From Winogradskyella aurantiaca (GTDB lineage: Bacteria > Bacteroidota > Bacteroidia > Flavobacteriales > Flavobacteriaceae): DNA of 64,000 bases. Shown piece after piece: positions 25,390 to 34,980 of this stretch. The translations under genes were made by a program, and so were the position numbers. The stretch's first letter is position 1. Each line of letters starts with the position of its first letter. The notes beneath the pieces are model-generated. The model made no database searches and was not told the DNA's origin. It saw only the letters and a program-made list of their open reading frames with translations. Where the stretch lies: NCBI RefSeq assembly GCF_003362725.1, contig NZ_QKTV01000007.1:1-64000 (forward strand), in the 5' to 3' direction.

Positions 25390-26241
25390 TTGAATCTTAA
25401 GCGAAAAATAGAAATAGCAGTTATATCAGATGTTCATTTGGGCACCTACGGGTGCCATGCAAAACAGCTTCTTACCTATTTAAACAGTATTGAGCCTAAA
25501 AAACTAATTCTCAATGGCGACATCGTTGATATATGGCAATTTAAAAAACGTTATTTTCCAAAATCACACCTAAGAGTTATTAAAAAGATCATGGATTTTG
25601 CAGCCAATGGTGCCGAAGTTATCTATATAACAGGAAACCATGATGAAATGCTTAGAAAGTTTACGGATACTAGTATTGGTAATATTTCCATTGTCAATAA
25701 ATTAGTTTTGAACTTGGATGGCAAAAAGGCTTGGTTTTTTCATGGTGATGTATTTGATATTTCAATTCAAAATGCTAAATGGTTGGCTAAATTAGGTGGT
25801 TGGGGATATGACATGCTCATTTTAATAAACCGATTTGTTAATTGGTTTTTGGAGAAATCTGGTCGAGAACGCTATTCATTATCAAAGAAGATTAAAAATA
25901 GTGTCAAACGCGCCATCAAGTATGTTAACGATTTTGAGAAAGTTGCGACAGATTTAGCCATTGAAAATGGGTATGACTATGTCATTTGTGGCCACATTCA
26001 TCAGCCTAAGATGTTGTTAAGAGAAAACAGATCTGGAGCAACTACCTACTTAAATTCCGGAGATTGGGTTGAAAATTTTACCGCCTTAGAATATCAGTTT
26101 AAACGCTGGAAAATATACAACTACGACAAGGACAAACTCTCACCTTTCTTTGCTGATGAAGAACTTAAAGACATGGAAGTTAAGGATTTAATTGCTGCAA
26201 TAACAATAGTTGAACAACCCCGTAAAGAACCGTTACAGTAG
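25390..26241 (+). CDS. UDP-2,3-diacylglucosamine diphosphatase-like metallophosphoesterase (LpxH type)
   Basis: 283 aa. Calcineurin-like fold with all metal motifs: DVHLG (Asp14, His16), NGDIVD (Asp44), TGNHDE (Asn83, His84) and CGHIHQP near 205. The linker with HFPKS-like KKRYFPKSHLRVI and the WQF helix fit LpxH/YbbF proteins that cleave UDP-diacylglucosamine in lipid A synthesis at the membrane. Start: no ATG or GTG exists in frame upstream before a stop (25336-25338) and the DVHLG motif is only 14 residues in, so the TTG at 25390 must be the start. The 3' end overlaps the converging FAD dehydrogenase gene by 9 bp. Lipid A assignment is by family, not context. Confidence 0.8.
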   Translation: MNLKRKIEIAVISDVHLGTYGCHAKQLLTYLNSIEPKKLILNGDIVDIWQFKKRYFPKSHLRVIKKIMDFAANGAEVIYITGNHDEMLRKFTDTSIGNISIVNKLVLNLDGKKAWFFHGDVFDISIQNAKWLAKLGGWGYDMLILINRFVNWFLEKSGRERYSLSKKIKNSVKRAIKYVNDFEKVATDLAIENGYDYVICGHIHQPKMLLRENRSGATTYLNSGDWVENFTALEYQFKRWKIYNYDKDKLSPFFADEELKDMEVKDLIAAITIVEQPRKEPLQ

Positions 26242-29148
26242 CGCTTCTCGCAATATAGAAATTGGATGTTTCGCATATCGACCAGTACCATCTAGGATTT
26301 GATGTCTGCAACTAGTGCCGTTTGCGGCTATTATAACTTCTTCAGGACTTTTATTTATGGCGGGAAATAAGGTTTGACCGCCTATTGACATGCTGATATC
26401 ATAGTTCTCTTTTTCATAACCAAAACTTCCAGCCATACCACAGCAACCACTGGGAATAATGGTGACCTTATAATTTCTTGGAAGGTTTAGAACATCAAAG
26501 CTCGATTTCTGATTACTTAAGGCCTTTTGATGACAATGGCCATGATATTTAATTGTGGCCGTGGTTTTGGTAAATTGGTCTTCAGAAATATGGCCTAATT
26601 CGATTTCTTTCTGCAAGAACTCTTCTATTAAAAATGTATGATTAGCAATCTGCTTTGCTGATTGTTTATCATCTGAAAGTCTCAAGTATTCATCCTTAAA
26701 ACTTAGAATCGCAGAAGGCTCAATGCCTATTAATGGTGTTTCGCCAGAAACACAATCCTTGTATAAGGCAATGTTTTTATTGGCTACTTCCTTTGCTTCT
26801 TCGAGTAGACCTTTAGAGATTAAGGCTCTTCCCGATTCTTCATTGTTAAGAATTCTTATATCATAATTTAACTTTTCAAGTAAGTGTAACGCATCCTTAC
26901 CGATTTCCGTGTCTAAATAATTGGAGAATTCGTCTACAAATAAGTAAACCGTTTTTAAATAATCATTACTAACTGGTTGTTTATTAATGGTTTCAAAGTA
27001 TTTAAATAAACTACTACTTGATATTTTGGGAAGAGAACGGTTCTTAGCAATGCCCATTGATTTCTTAATAATATTGGATGTGAGCACATTATTAAAGGAC
27101 CAATTTACTAATCGAGAAATAGGTGACAGCTTCTTATTAATTGCATTGTTCCTAGCTAACAATTTTGTTCTCATCGAAACCCCATTTGTCTTCTGATATT
27201 GGTACTGAAATTCAGCCTTAAGGGCAGCAACATCCACGCTACTTGGACATTCGCTTGAACAGGCCTTACAGCTCAGGCATAAGTCAAATACAGATTTAAG
27301 TTCTTCGTGATCAAATTTGTTGGGTTTATTCGAATTAGTTAAATACTCCCTAAGGGCATTGGCACGAGCCCGAGTAGTGTCCTTTTCATTGCGAGTTGCT
27401 CTATAACTGGGACACATAGTTCCCCTAAATTCTGGTAATTTTCTGCAATCCCCAGAACCATTGCACTTCTCAGCTTCTCTTAGAATACCTTGAGAATCAC
27501 TAAAATCAAATAGTGTATCAATTTCTGGCTCTCTTCTACCTGCTTCGTAACGCAAGTCTTGGTCCATTGGTTTTGGATCTATTATTTTTCCAGGGTTAAA
27601 AATATTATTGGGATCGAAGACTTGCTTAACTCTTTTTAATATATCATAATTAGTTTTCCCAATCATTTGCGGGATAAACTCTGATCTTACAATACCATCT
27701 CCATGCTCACCAGACATGGCACCTCCGTATTTCTTCACCAAATTAGCAACTTCCGTAGTAATTTTTCTAAATAGTTCGACGTCACCCTTGGATTTTAAAT
27801 TTAAAATGGGCCTAAGATGTAATTCACCTGCACCTGCATGAGCATAATAAACAGCCTTTTGATTATAAGTGGCCATCAGATTTGTGAATTCAGAAATATA
27901 GGATGCTAAATCTTTTACAGCGACAGCGGTATCTTCAATACATGCTACTGCTTTTTTATCACCAATCATATTTCCCAAAAGTCCCAAACCAGCCTTACGA
28001 AGTTCCATTGCTTTAGTAATATCCATACCCCTAAGAACAACTTGGGCATAGCTTGCATTGATGCTTTGAATAGACGTTATAAGACTATTGACTTGCTGAT
28101 CAAGATTTTTAGGACTTTTGGAGCGCAATTCGCAAAGTAATATGGCCTTAGGTTCTCCTTTTATAAATTGCCGGTTAAGCTCCTGGTTTTTGTTATGTTT
28201 CGTTAGATTTAAAATAGTATCATCCAACAACTCGCATGAATACAAATCATGAGTCATAACTGAACTAACGGAATCCAAAGCTTCCTTAATTGAATTAAAG
28301 TGCAAGGCTAATATGACTTCATTCTCGGGAGGTATTTGATCTAGCTTTAGTGTAATTTCGGTAACAAAAGCCAGAGTACCTTCAGAACCACAAATTAAAT
28401 GGCTAAGATTTAAAGGAATTCCTGAGTTCACGAAATAATCAGAGCTAATTAAGGTATCAATCGCATAGCCATTATTTCGTCTGTGAATTTCAGGTTTTGG
28501 AAACTCCTTGATGATCCCATTTCTTATTTCCTCCACTCCCAATTCTTTCGTGATTATCTGGTAGATACGGGATTCAATCGATTTCCCTTGTCTTAAAACT
28601 TCAACTTCATCCTTTGACTTATCATTCATAATCACCTCAGAACCATCTGAAAGAATAGCTTTAAGACTTATAACCTTGTCACGCGTCACCCCATACTTAA
28701 TAGAAGTAGTTCCTGACGAGTTATTACCAACCATGCCTCCAATCATACAACGATTAGATGTAGACGTGTTTGGGCCAAAAAACAAGCCATAAGGTTTCAG
28801 AAAATTGTTTAGCTTGTCTCTAACAACTCCAGGTTGAACGGTCACAGTACGTTCCGATTCGTTAAAACTGATAATTTGAGTAAAATATTTTGAGAAATCA
28901 ACAACAATACCATCTCCAACACATTGGCCTGCAAGAGATGTTCCGGCAGTTCTTGGGATTAATCCAATTGTATGCTCGTTAGCATATTTGACGAGATGAA
29001 CTAGATCATTACTGGATTTTGGAAGTACAACTGCCGAAGGTAATTTTCTATATACCGAGGCGTCTGTTGCATATAAACGCCTGGTGAGTTCATCGACATG
29101 AAGATCACCGTCTAACTTTATAGCTAAATCAATGTATGAAGAATCCAA
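26233..29148 (-). CDS. FAD-linked oxidase fused to an Fe-S/CCG domain (D-lactate dehydrogenase-like)
   Basis: 971 aa. Domain order: FAD-binding type 4 (about 20-210, with RTAGTSLAGQC and NNSSGTTSIKYG), FAD-oxidase C-terminal (about 270-530, HAGAGELHLRP and GEHGDG), a 4Fe-4S ferredoxin pair (CNGSGDCRK and CLSCKACSSECPSS, about 555-650), and a CCG reductase domain (GHCHQKALSN ... PSGCCGMAG, about 850-910). It should oxidise a D-2-hydroxy acid such as D-lactate or glycolate and pass electrons to quinone. No signal peptide. Start: the only usable codon is the TTG at 29148, because a stop lies five codons upstream and no ATG occurs near the N-terminus. A perfect 20-bp palindrome (29185-29204) precedes it. 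Confidence 0.9.
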   Translation of the reverse strand: MDSSYIDLAIKLDGDLHVDELTRRLYATDASVYRKLPSAVVLPKSSNDLVHLVKYANEHTIGLIPRTAGTSLAGQCVGDGIVVDFSKYFTQIISFNESERTVTVQPGVVRDKLNNFLKPYGLFFGPNTSTSNRCMIGGMVGNNSSGTTSIKYGVTRDKVISLKAILSDGSEVIMNDKSKDEVEVLRQGKSIESRIYQIITKELGVEEIRNGIIKEFPKPEIHRRNNGYAIDTLISSDYFVNSGIPLNLSHLICGSEGTLAFVTEITLKLDQIPPENEVILALHFNSIKEALDSVSSVMTHDLYSCELLDDTILNLTKHNKNQELNRQFIKGEPKAILLCELRSKSPKNLDQQVNSLITSIQSINASYAQVVLRGMDITKAMELRKAGLGLLGNMIGDKKAVACIEDTAVAVKDLASYISEFTNLMATYNQKAVYYAHAGAGELHLRPILNLKSKGDVELFRKITTEVANLVKKYGGAMSGEHGDGIVRSEFIPQMIGKTNYDILKRVKQVFDPNNIFNPGKIIDPKPMDQDLRYEAGRREPEIDTLFDFSDSQGILREAEKCNGSGDCRKLPEFRGTMCPSYRATRNEKDTTRARANALREYLTNSNKPNKFDHEELKSVFDLCLSCKACSSECPSSVDVAALKAEFQYQYQKTNGVSMRTKLLARNNAINKKLSPISRLVNWSFNNVLTSNIIKKSMGIAKNRSLPKISSSSLFKYFETINKQPVSNDYLKTVYLFVDEFSNYLDTEIGKDALHLLEKLNYDIRILNNEESGRALISKGLLEEAKEVANKNIALYKDCVSGETPLIGIEPSAILSFKDEYLRLSDDKQSAKQIANHTFLIEEFLQKEIELGHISEDQFTKTTATIKYHGHCHQKALSNQKSSFDVLNLPRNYKVTIIPSGCCGMAGSFGYEKENYDISMSIGGQTLFPAINKSPEEVIIAANGTSCRHQILDGTGRYAKHPISILREALL

Positions 29149-29184
29149 GTGCTTTCTTTGAGGTTAAATTAAGCATTAATAGCC

Positions 29185-29204
29185 AATTCAAATTGATTTG
29201 AATT
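29185..29204 (-). promoter_or_regulatory. Perfect 20-bp palindrome upstream of the FAD/Fe-S dehydrogenase
   Basis: AATTCAAAT-TG-ATTTGAATT, 9-bp arms and 2-bp centre, 37 bp before the TTG start at 29148. The symmetry and position fit a repressor or activator operator (for example a GntR/Lrp-like dimer), controlling hydroxy-acid oxidation. Confidence 0.5.
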
Positions 29205-29249
29205 CGAAGAAATCTAGATCAAGAACTTGGATTATAATTGTGTCAATAA

Positions 29250-30392
29250 TTATTTGAAACTTACCAAGTATTCTCTTAGGGTTTTCTGATAGATCTGCTC
29301 ATAAATTGGAACAATCTGATGGATGTCAAATTTTAATGATTGCGCCTTAGCATTCAGTTTAAATTGTTCTAGATCTTCAGGATTTCTTAAGATTGATAGT
29401 GCTTTACTACTCATATCTTTAACGTCATGAACATCACTTAAAAAACCGGAAAATCCATCTATATTGACTTCTGGCAAACCTCCGGAATTTGTAGATATAA
29501 CGGGCACCCCTGAAGCCATTGCTTCTAAGGCCGCTAATCCAAAGCTCTCACTTGTAGAGGGTAATAAAAACAAATCGCTAAAACAAAGAATTCTATCAAT
29601 CTCATTACTATTACCAAGAAAAATCACCTTTTCAGTTAAACCCCAACTATCGACCAAGTTTTCTGCATGCTCCTTTTCTGGCCCCTCTCCAACCATCATA
29701 AGCTTTGCAGGTATTTCTTGCTGAATATCATTAAATACTGAAATGACATCTGGAATATTCTTAACAGCCCTAAAATTACTGATATGTGTTATAATTCGTT
29801 CGTCGTCGTCAGCTAACATGGTCCGTTGACAATCGGTGAAATTATTTTGGTGCTTATCTAAATCTATAAAATTTGGAACTACGTTGATCTCTCTTACAAT
29901 ATCAAATAAACGCAGGGTATCTTGCTTCAAACTTTCTGATACCGACGTAACCGCATCAGATTTATTTATACTAAATGTTACTGCTGGCTTATAAAAGGGA
30001 TGACTTCCTACAAGGGTTATATCGGTTCCATGCAAAGTTGTAACTATAGGAATTAAAATACCTTCTTGTTTCAGCATTTGCTGGGCCATATAGGCTGCGT
30101 AGGCATGTGGAATAGCATAGTGCACATGCAATAGCTCAATACCATAAAGTTTAACCATGTCTACCAACTTACTGGATAAAGCGAGTTCATAGGGCTGATA
30201 ATGAAATAATGGATACTCCGGAACATGTACTTCATGAAAATGAACATTGTTACCAAGTAATTCCAATCGAACAGGTTGGCTATAGGTAATAAAATGTATT
30301 TCATGGCCACGTTTTGATAACTCAAGGCCTAACTCGGTGGCTACTACTCCACTTCCACCAAATGTTGGATAGCATACAATGGCAATTTTCAT
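29250..30392 (-). CDS. bshA: N-acetyl-alpha-D-glucosaminyl L-malate synthase (bacillithiol)
   Basis: 380 aa GT4 glycosyltransferase. The N-terminus IVCYPTFGGSGVVATELG and VHYAIPHAYAAYMA are diagnostic for BshA, and the C-terminal lobe has the GT4 nucleotide motif SESFGLAALEAMASGVPVI. Joins UDP-GlcNAc to L-malate, first step of bacillithiol synthesis, cytoplasmic. bshB and bshC are not in the window. 18-nt gap after the NagZ/beta-lactamase fusion gene upstream, so likely co-transcribed with it. Its presence indicates that the main thiol of this organism is bacillithiol. Confidence 0.95.
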   Translation of the reverse strand: MKIAIVCYPTFGGSGVVATELGLELSKRGHEIHFITYSQPVRLELLGNNVHFHEVHVPEYPLFHYQPYELALSSKLVDMVKLYGIELLHVHYAIPHAYAAYMAQQMLKQEGILIPIVTTLHGTDITLVGSHPFYKPAVTFSINKSDAVTSVSESLKQDTLRLFDIVREINVVPNFIDLDKHQNNFTDCQRTMLADDDERIITHISNFRAVKNIPDVISVFNDIQQEIPAKLMMVGEGPEKEHAENLVDSWGLTEKVIFLGNSNEIDRILCFSDLFLLPSTSESFGLAALEAMASGVPVISTNSGGLPEVNIDGFSGFLSDVHDVKDMSSKALSILRNPEDLEQFKLNAKAQSLKFDIHQIVPIYEQIYQKTLREYLVSFK

Positions 30393-30410
30393 GAATACGT
30401 TGTTGTGCTT

Positions 30411-33380
30411 TTAATTTGTTGTTGCAAAGTTAGTATCTGCGGAAGCATTTTCATCAATAATAGCCTCATAAATTAATCGCTGCATTTCGGTTCTAATATT
30501 TTCTCTTAACAACCTATTTTTACCAGCTTCAGGATAGGTTCTATTCGCTAAAAACACGTATACTATTTCCTCTTCAGGATCAGCCCAGGTCATGGTACCT
30601 GTAAAACCTGTGTGTCCGAAACTTAAATTTGACACGCAACCACAGGTGGGGCCTTCTTCCTCTAACTGAGGTTTATCAAACCCGACTCCACGGCGGTTGT
30701 CTTTGTAACAGTAATAGCACTTGTTAAATTTATCGATGGTTTCAATCATGAAATAACGTCTACCTCCATAAAATCCTTTTTGTAGATACATTTGCATAAG
30801 TTTAGCGACATCATTAGCGTTGCTGAATACTCCAGCATGACCACCGACTCCATTTTGCATAGCGGCTCCCATATCATGTACGTAGCCATGAATCTCCTGA
30901 TTTCTAAAATAGGTATCTACCTCAGTCGGAACAATCTTAGTTAAACTAAATCGCTGTCTTGGGTTATAGGTCATATTATTAGCCCCAATTGGATTGTACA
31001 AGTGTTGTTCTGCCAACTCATTTAGAGTTTGGTCGTAATGATCCTCAATAAATTGCTTTAAAATATAGTAAGGCAAATCACTGTAGCGATATTTAAGTCT
31101 GTTTAGAAGATCGGTTTCTTTAATAATCTTATTGATACTATCTGGATAATCCTTTCTTAAATACAAATTATTGGTTACTTCAATACTGAAGTTTTTACTG
31201 GGGTTATTACTGTAATATTCTTTTAAAGGCTTTTTATCAACAGAGTCCAAAGTGGCTGCATAAAATGGCACCCATGGTTTTAACTTTGCATAATGCGACA
31301 ACATCTGTTTGATACTAATGTTGGCCTTATTGGAGTCCTTATAAAATGGAAGTATTTGACCTAATTTAGAATTTAACGTAACAACCTTTTGTTCTTCGAG
31401 CTCCATTAATAAGGGAAGTGTTGCTAATATCTTGGTTAAAGATGCTACATCATATAAATCATCGTCTTTAACGGCTGTCTTCCCCTTATAGGTGTGATAG
31501 CCAAAAGATTTATTATAAATGACCTTACCATGTCTTGCAACGAGGAGTTGTATACCCGGGGTCATTTTTTCATTGACCGCATAATTAGCAAGAGAATCCA
31601 GTTTTAATAATTTCTTAGAGTCCATGTCAACGCTTTCTGGAAGGCCATAGCTTAAATTATTAAGCGCATTATAAGTTAGACTTGTTCCCACTTCAAAGCT
31701 TCCAGAACTAACTGGTAATTTTCCTTTAGCACCTATAGCTCCAAATATTAATTGCGCAGATTTTGCTTGAGATACTTTACTGTTTTGGTAACTCACTACA
31801 ATCCCTTCAATATCCGTTAATGCCTCAATTTGAGCCAAGGCATAAGGTTTAACAAATATGTCTAAGATGACCACATGGGTTTTAGCAATTGCATTTAACG
31901 ATAATATATCTTTCTGTGAAAACTTGTACGATTTCCATGGGTTTTCATTAGATCTGTGAAATCCAATGATAACCGTATTATAATTTTGAAGTTTGTTTTG
32001 TAAGTCTGAAAGCTTGTCACCATTAATCTCATGAACTTTAGTATACTTACGTAGTTCCTTTAGGAAATCAGACCCATCGTCATCACCCAATTTAACGTAT
32101 GCTACATTTTTAGTTTCAAGATTTCTTAAAGGAAGTAGTTTCTTTTCATTTCGCACTACTGTTATGGCATTTTCAAAAAGATTGTCATTTAGTACATCAT
32201 CTTCAATACGATTTAGGTCTTCATATATATTAGAAACCTCTACAGGCGTGTATTTGTGTAATCCTACCTTGTATTTTGCCATTAAGATTTTCTTCACTGA
32301 TTCTTCAAGACGTTGCTTTGAGATTATTCCTTTTTCAATGGCTTGAAGAATTTTTGCCTTTCCAGCCTTTACATCTTGAGACATTAAGAGCACATCGTTA
32401 CCAGCTTGAAATGCCAAAAGATCAATGGTACCAGTATCCCCATAATTTGCCGCTCCTTTCATGGTTAAAGCATCTGTAAAGATGAGCCCTTTGAAATTAA
32501 GCTTTTCCTTTAGTAATTGTGTTACTATTTCTGGTGCTAAAGAAGATGGATTTCCTGCTTTATTTACCAAGCTAGGAACGTTAAGATGAGCAACCATTAC
32601 ACTTGTTAAGCCATTTTTAATCAAGCTCCTATAGGGATATAGTTCTACTGAATCGATTCGGCTTTCTGAGAATGATATACTTGGTAGAGTCTCGTGCGAA
32701 TCATCTTCGGTGTCCCCATGGCCCGGAAAGTGTTTGGCACTTGCTAATACTCCGCTAGATTGCATACCTCTCATGAAAGCAAGTGAATTTCTGGTAACGT
32801 CATCTCTGTTTTCACCAAATGATCTATTACCAATAATTGGATTTTTAGGGTTGGTATTAATATCGACTACTGGTGCAAAATTAAAATGAACACCAAGTCG
32901 CTTGCAGTGCTCCCCGATATGGGCTCCCGTTTGCTCAAGGAGTTTCGTGTTTTTTACAGCACCAAGGGTCATATTCCATGGGAATGCATAGGTCGAATCC
33001 AGCCGCATACTCAAACCCCATTCAGCATCCATCCCAATAAGCAAGGGGAGCTTGGCTTGTTCCTGATAGTTGTTAGATAAAACTGCCTGCCTGCCTGGTC
33101 CGCCTTTGGAAAATATTAATCCCCCAATACCTTCTTCAACAATTAGGGAACTAATCTTATTTTCCTCTTCCTTAGTTCCATTTGAAAAAGCCTGAACCAT
33201 AAATAGTTGACCCACTTTATCAGACATGCTCATGGAATTGTAAACACTGTCTACCCACTTTCGTTGAGCTTTCATATCTTCTGATAGTAATGGGTTAACA
33301 GTAGTCTGTGAAAACCCTAAAACTATTGAAATAAAAAAAACGAATGTTGTAGTCTGAAACCTTTGAATATCCCTCATCAT
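30411..33380 (-). CDS. GH3 beta-N-acetylhexosaminidase fused to a serine beta-lactamase-like domain
   Basis: 989 aa from the ATG at 33380 (a second ATG follows immediately; the preceding TTG is not needed). Signal peptide ending near FSQ. Residues 45-390 are a GH3 domain with KHFPGHGDTEDDSHE, the NagZ-type general acid loop; 400-570 is the GH3 C-terminal alpha/beta domain. Residues 600-985 are a class C beta-lactamase/DD-peptidase-like fold: SLTK (SxxK) in DVASLTKILA, a YSD box (KYRYSDLPYYIL) and a GHTGFTG box replacing KTG. A predicted periplasmic or surface-facing peptidoglycan-recycling hydrolase combining a glucosaminidase and a peptidase/esterase. This fusion recurs in Bacteroidota. Upstream of bshA in the same direction. 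Confidence 0.92.
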   Translation of the reverse strand: MMRDIQRFQTTTFVFFISIVLGFSQTTVNPLLSEDMKAQRKWVDSVYNSMSMSDKVGQLFMVQAFSNGTKEEENKISSLIVEEGIGGLIFSKGGPGRQAVLSNNYQEQAKLPLLIGMDAEWGLSMRLDSTYAFPWNMTLGAVKNTKLLEQTGAHIGEHCKRLGVHFNFAPVVDINTNPKNPIIGNRSFGENRDDVTRNSLAFMRGMQSSGVLASAKHFPGHGDTEDDSHETLPSISFSESRIDSVELYPYRSLIKNGLTSVMVAHLNVPSLVNKAGNPSSLAPEIVTQLLKEKLNFKGLIFTDALTMKGAANYGDTGTIDLLAFQAGNDVLLMSQDVKAGKAKILQAIEKGIISKQRLEESVKKILMAKYKVGLHKYTPVEVSNIYEDLNRIEDDVLNDNLFENAITVVRNEKKLLPLRNLETKNVAYVKLGDDDGSDFLKELRKYTKVHEINGDKLSDLQNKLQNYNTVIIGFHRSNENPWKSYKFSQKDILSLNAIAKTHVVILDIFVKPYALAQIEALTDIEGIVVSYQNSKVSQAKSAQLIFGAIGAKGKLPVSSGSFEVGTSLTYNALNNLSYGLPESVDMDSKKLLKLDSLANYAVNEKMTPGIQLLVARHGKVIYNKSFGYHTYKGKTAVKDDDLYDVASLTKILATLPLLMELEEQKVVTLNSKLGQILPFYKDSNKANISIKQMLSHYAKLKPWVPFYAATLDSVDKKPLKEYYSNNPSKNFSIEVTNNLYLRKDYPDSINKIIKETDLLNRLKYRYSDLPYYILKQFIEDHYDQTLNELAEQHLYNPIGANNMTYNPRQRFSLTKIVPTEVDTYFRNQEIHGYVHDMGAAMQNGVGGHAGVFSNANDVAKLMQMYLQKGFYGGRRYFMIETIDKFNKCYYCYKDNRRGVGFDKPQLEEEGPTCGCVSNLSFGHTGFTGTMTWADPEEEIVYVFLANRTYPEAGKNRLLRENIRTEMQRLIYEAIIDENASADTNFATTN

Positions 33381-33471
33381 CAAGCTAACGGTTTAAAGGC
33401 CAAATTAGCATAATCTAAAAGGCAAAAAAAAGATTTTATGATAGAATTATAAAGACTTTAATTAACAGTCA

Positions 33472-33957
33472 TCATTTGAAAAACCGACTGTGCCAACTTT
33501 CAGAAGCTGGAACTTCCCAATTTTCTTTAAATTCCCGGATGTTACTGACAAGGTTATTAAATACTATGGTCTTTGAACTAACAGATTTGTTTTTAATCAT
33601 CTGTCTAAAATCCTTTAGGTTTTTATAGGCAATAAATTCACCTTGTTTAAAGGACACATTCATTTTATCCAGTAGATCAACTTTGTAATGCTGTTCCAAA
33701 TTTTGAATAAAATGAACTGAAGCATCAATGGAACAACCTGTAGCAGAATTAAAGTTTTGGTCCAATCCAATAACTATAAATCGCTTATAAATAACTTTAT
33801 AACCTGCTTGCAATCCTTTGCCATGAGCCGTCCAGGAAATGATAAATTCACCAAGCAAAGCATCTATCTCTGTCAATTCAGTATCCGAAAAGGATCTATT
33901 ACATTGATAAATCCAAACTCTTGATTCTTCAGGTAAGTCATTAAAATCTACCAGCAT
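33472..33957 (-). CDS. Conserved Bacteroidota protein (often labelled ABC transporter ATPase)
   Basis: 161 aa, no signal peptide, mixed alpha/beta. The pattern VWIYQCNRSFSDTELTEI at the start and WTAHGKGLQAGY/CSIDASVHFIQ are shared by a Bacteroidota-specific family. The common database name ABC transporter ATPase is not supported: I see no Walker A, no ABC signature and the length is too short. Function unknown. It is last in the leftward series that begins with the amidase at 38924, with a 10-nt gap to the small membrane protein gene before it. Confidence 0.85.
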   Translation of the reverse strand: MLVDFNDLPEESRVWIYQCNRSFSDTELTEIDALLGEFIISWTAHGKGLQAGYKVIYKRFIVIGLDQNFNSATGCSIDASVHFIQNLEQHYKVDLLDKMNVSFKQGEFIAYKNLKDFRQMIKNKSVSSKTIVFNNLVSNIREFKENWEVPASESWHSRFFK

Positions 33958-33967
33958 AAAATTATCT

Positions 33968-34174
33968 TTAAGACTCGTCTTCTATATTCTTAATTTTGAT
34001 TTGTCGCCACTTTCTGTAGCCCCCTGTTACAAAGAAAAACACAAACCAAAGTGCAATAAGGTCTGGACGAAAGACACTTTTAAATGTGTACACAATAGCA
34101 GCGAGAATGGCTGAGAGAAATAGTCCGTTCAGTAAGGCTGACTTCAGTATCTCTCGCCAATGATTTTTAAACAT
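33968..34174 (-). CDS. Small two-helix membrane protein (68 aa)
   Basis: Two hydrophobic segments (about residues 12-31 and 36-53: LLNGLFLSAILAAIVYTF and LIALWFVFFFVTGGY), with a short basic N-terminus and a charged C-terminus KNIEDES. Overlaps the stop of the CCG-domain Fe-S gene by one base, so translated with it. No named family; a possible membrane anchor for the neighbouring Fe-S protein, which has none of its own. This is inference from coupling. Confidence 0.75.
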   Translation of the reverse strand: MFKNHWREILKSALLNGLFLSAILAAIVYTFKSVFRPDLIALWFVFFFVTGGYRKWRQIKIKNIEDES

Positions 34175-34965
34175 TATAAATCTTCTGCATTAGCAATCAA
34201 TTCAGCAACGTCCATGACCGCTATTTTCCCCTCCTTCTCCTTGTTTTTTACTCCGTCGGTCATCATTGTGTTACAAAATGGGCATCCTGCTGCAATAATC
34301 TCCGGTTGCGTCTCAAGGGCCTGCTCAGTACGTTCTATGTTAACCTCTTTATTTCCGGGCTCTGCATCCTTAAACATCTGAGCCCCTCCAGCACCACAAC
34401 AAAGTCCTCTGGATTTGCAGCTTTTCATTTCTATGAGTTCTGCATCTAGTTTTTGAATCAATTCTCTTGGCGCTTCATACACATTGTTAGCACGACCTAA
34501 ATAACAAGGGTCATGAAATGTAATTCGTTTTCCTTTAAACTGCCCACCTTCAATAGTTAGTCGCCCTTCTTTAAGTAAATTTCTAAGGAATTGGGTATGG
34601 TGAAGCACATCATAGTTTCCTCCTAGTGAGGGATACTCGTTTTTTAAGGTATTAAAACAATGAGGGCAAGTGGTCACAATGGTTTTTATTTCATAGGCAT
34701 TAAGCACCTCAATATTGGTAACGGCCTGCATCTGGAATAGAAATTCATTCCCTGCCCTTTTTGCTGGGTCACCAGTACAACTTTCCTCAGCGCCGAGCAC
34801 AGCAAAATCTACATTTGCTTTATTTAAAATTTTTACAAATGCCTTAGTGATTTTTTTTGCTCTATCGTCAAAACTCCCAGCACAACCTACCCAAAATAAC
34901 ACTTCAGGCTGTTTGCCTTGGGCCGTGTATTCCGCCATTGTTGGCACCTTAAGTTGTTCACTCAT
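34174..34965 (-). CDS. CCG-domain (HdrB/GlpC-like) Fe-S protein
   Basis: 263 aa. Two cysteine-rich CCG-type modules: (FWVGCAGSF ... TTCPHCFN) and (HDPCYLGRAN ... CCGAGGAQMF ... GCPFCNTMM). Such domains bind special 4Fe-4S clusters in heterodisulfide reductase B, GlpC and LutA. Soluble, no transmembrane segment. It should form an electron-transfer unit with the membrane Fe-S protein encoded two genes upstream (35470-36786), which supplies ferredoxin-type clusters and a membrane domain, as HdrC/E-like parts do. The electron donor and acceptor are not known. Between them lies the HAD-like gene; spacing is short (15 nt) throughout. Confidence 0.9.
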   Translation of the reverse strand: MSEQLKVPTMAEYTAQGKQPEVLFWVGCAGSFDDRAKKITKAFVKILNKANVDFAVLGAEESCTGDPAKRAGNEFLFQMQAVTNIEVLNAYEIKTIVTTCPHCFNTLKNEYPSLGGNYDVLHHTQFLRNLLKEGRLTIEGGQFKGKRITFHDPCYLGRANNVYEAPRELIQKLDAELIEMKSCKSRGLCCGAGGAQMFKDAEPGNKEVNIERTEQALETQPEIIAAGCPFCNTMMTDGVKNKEKEGKIAVMDVAELIANAEDL

Positions 34966-34980
34966 ATATTCGTTTCTTTT

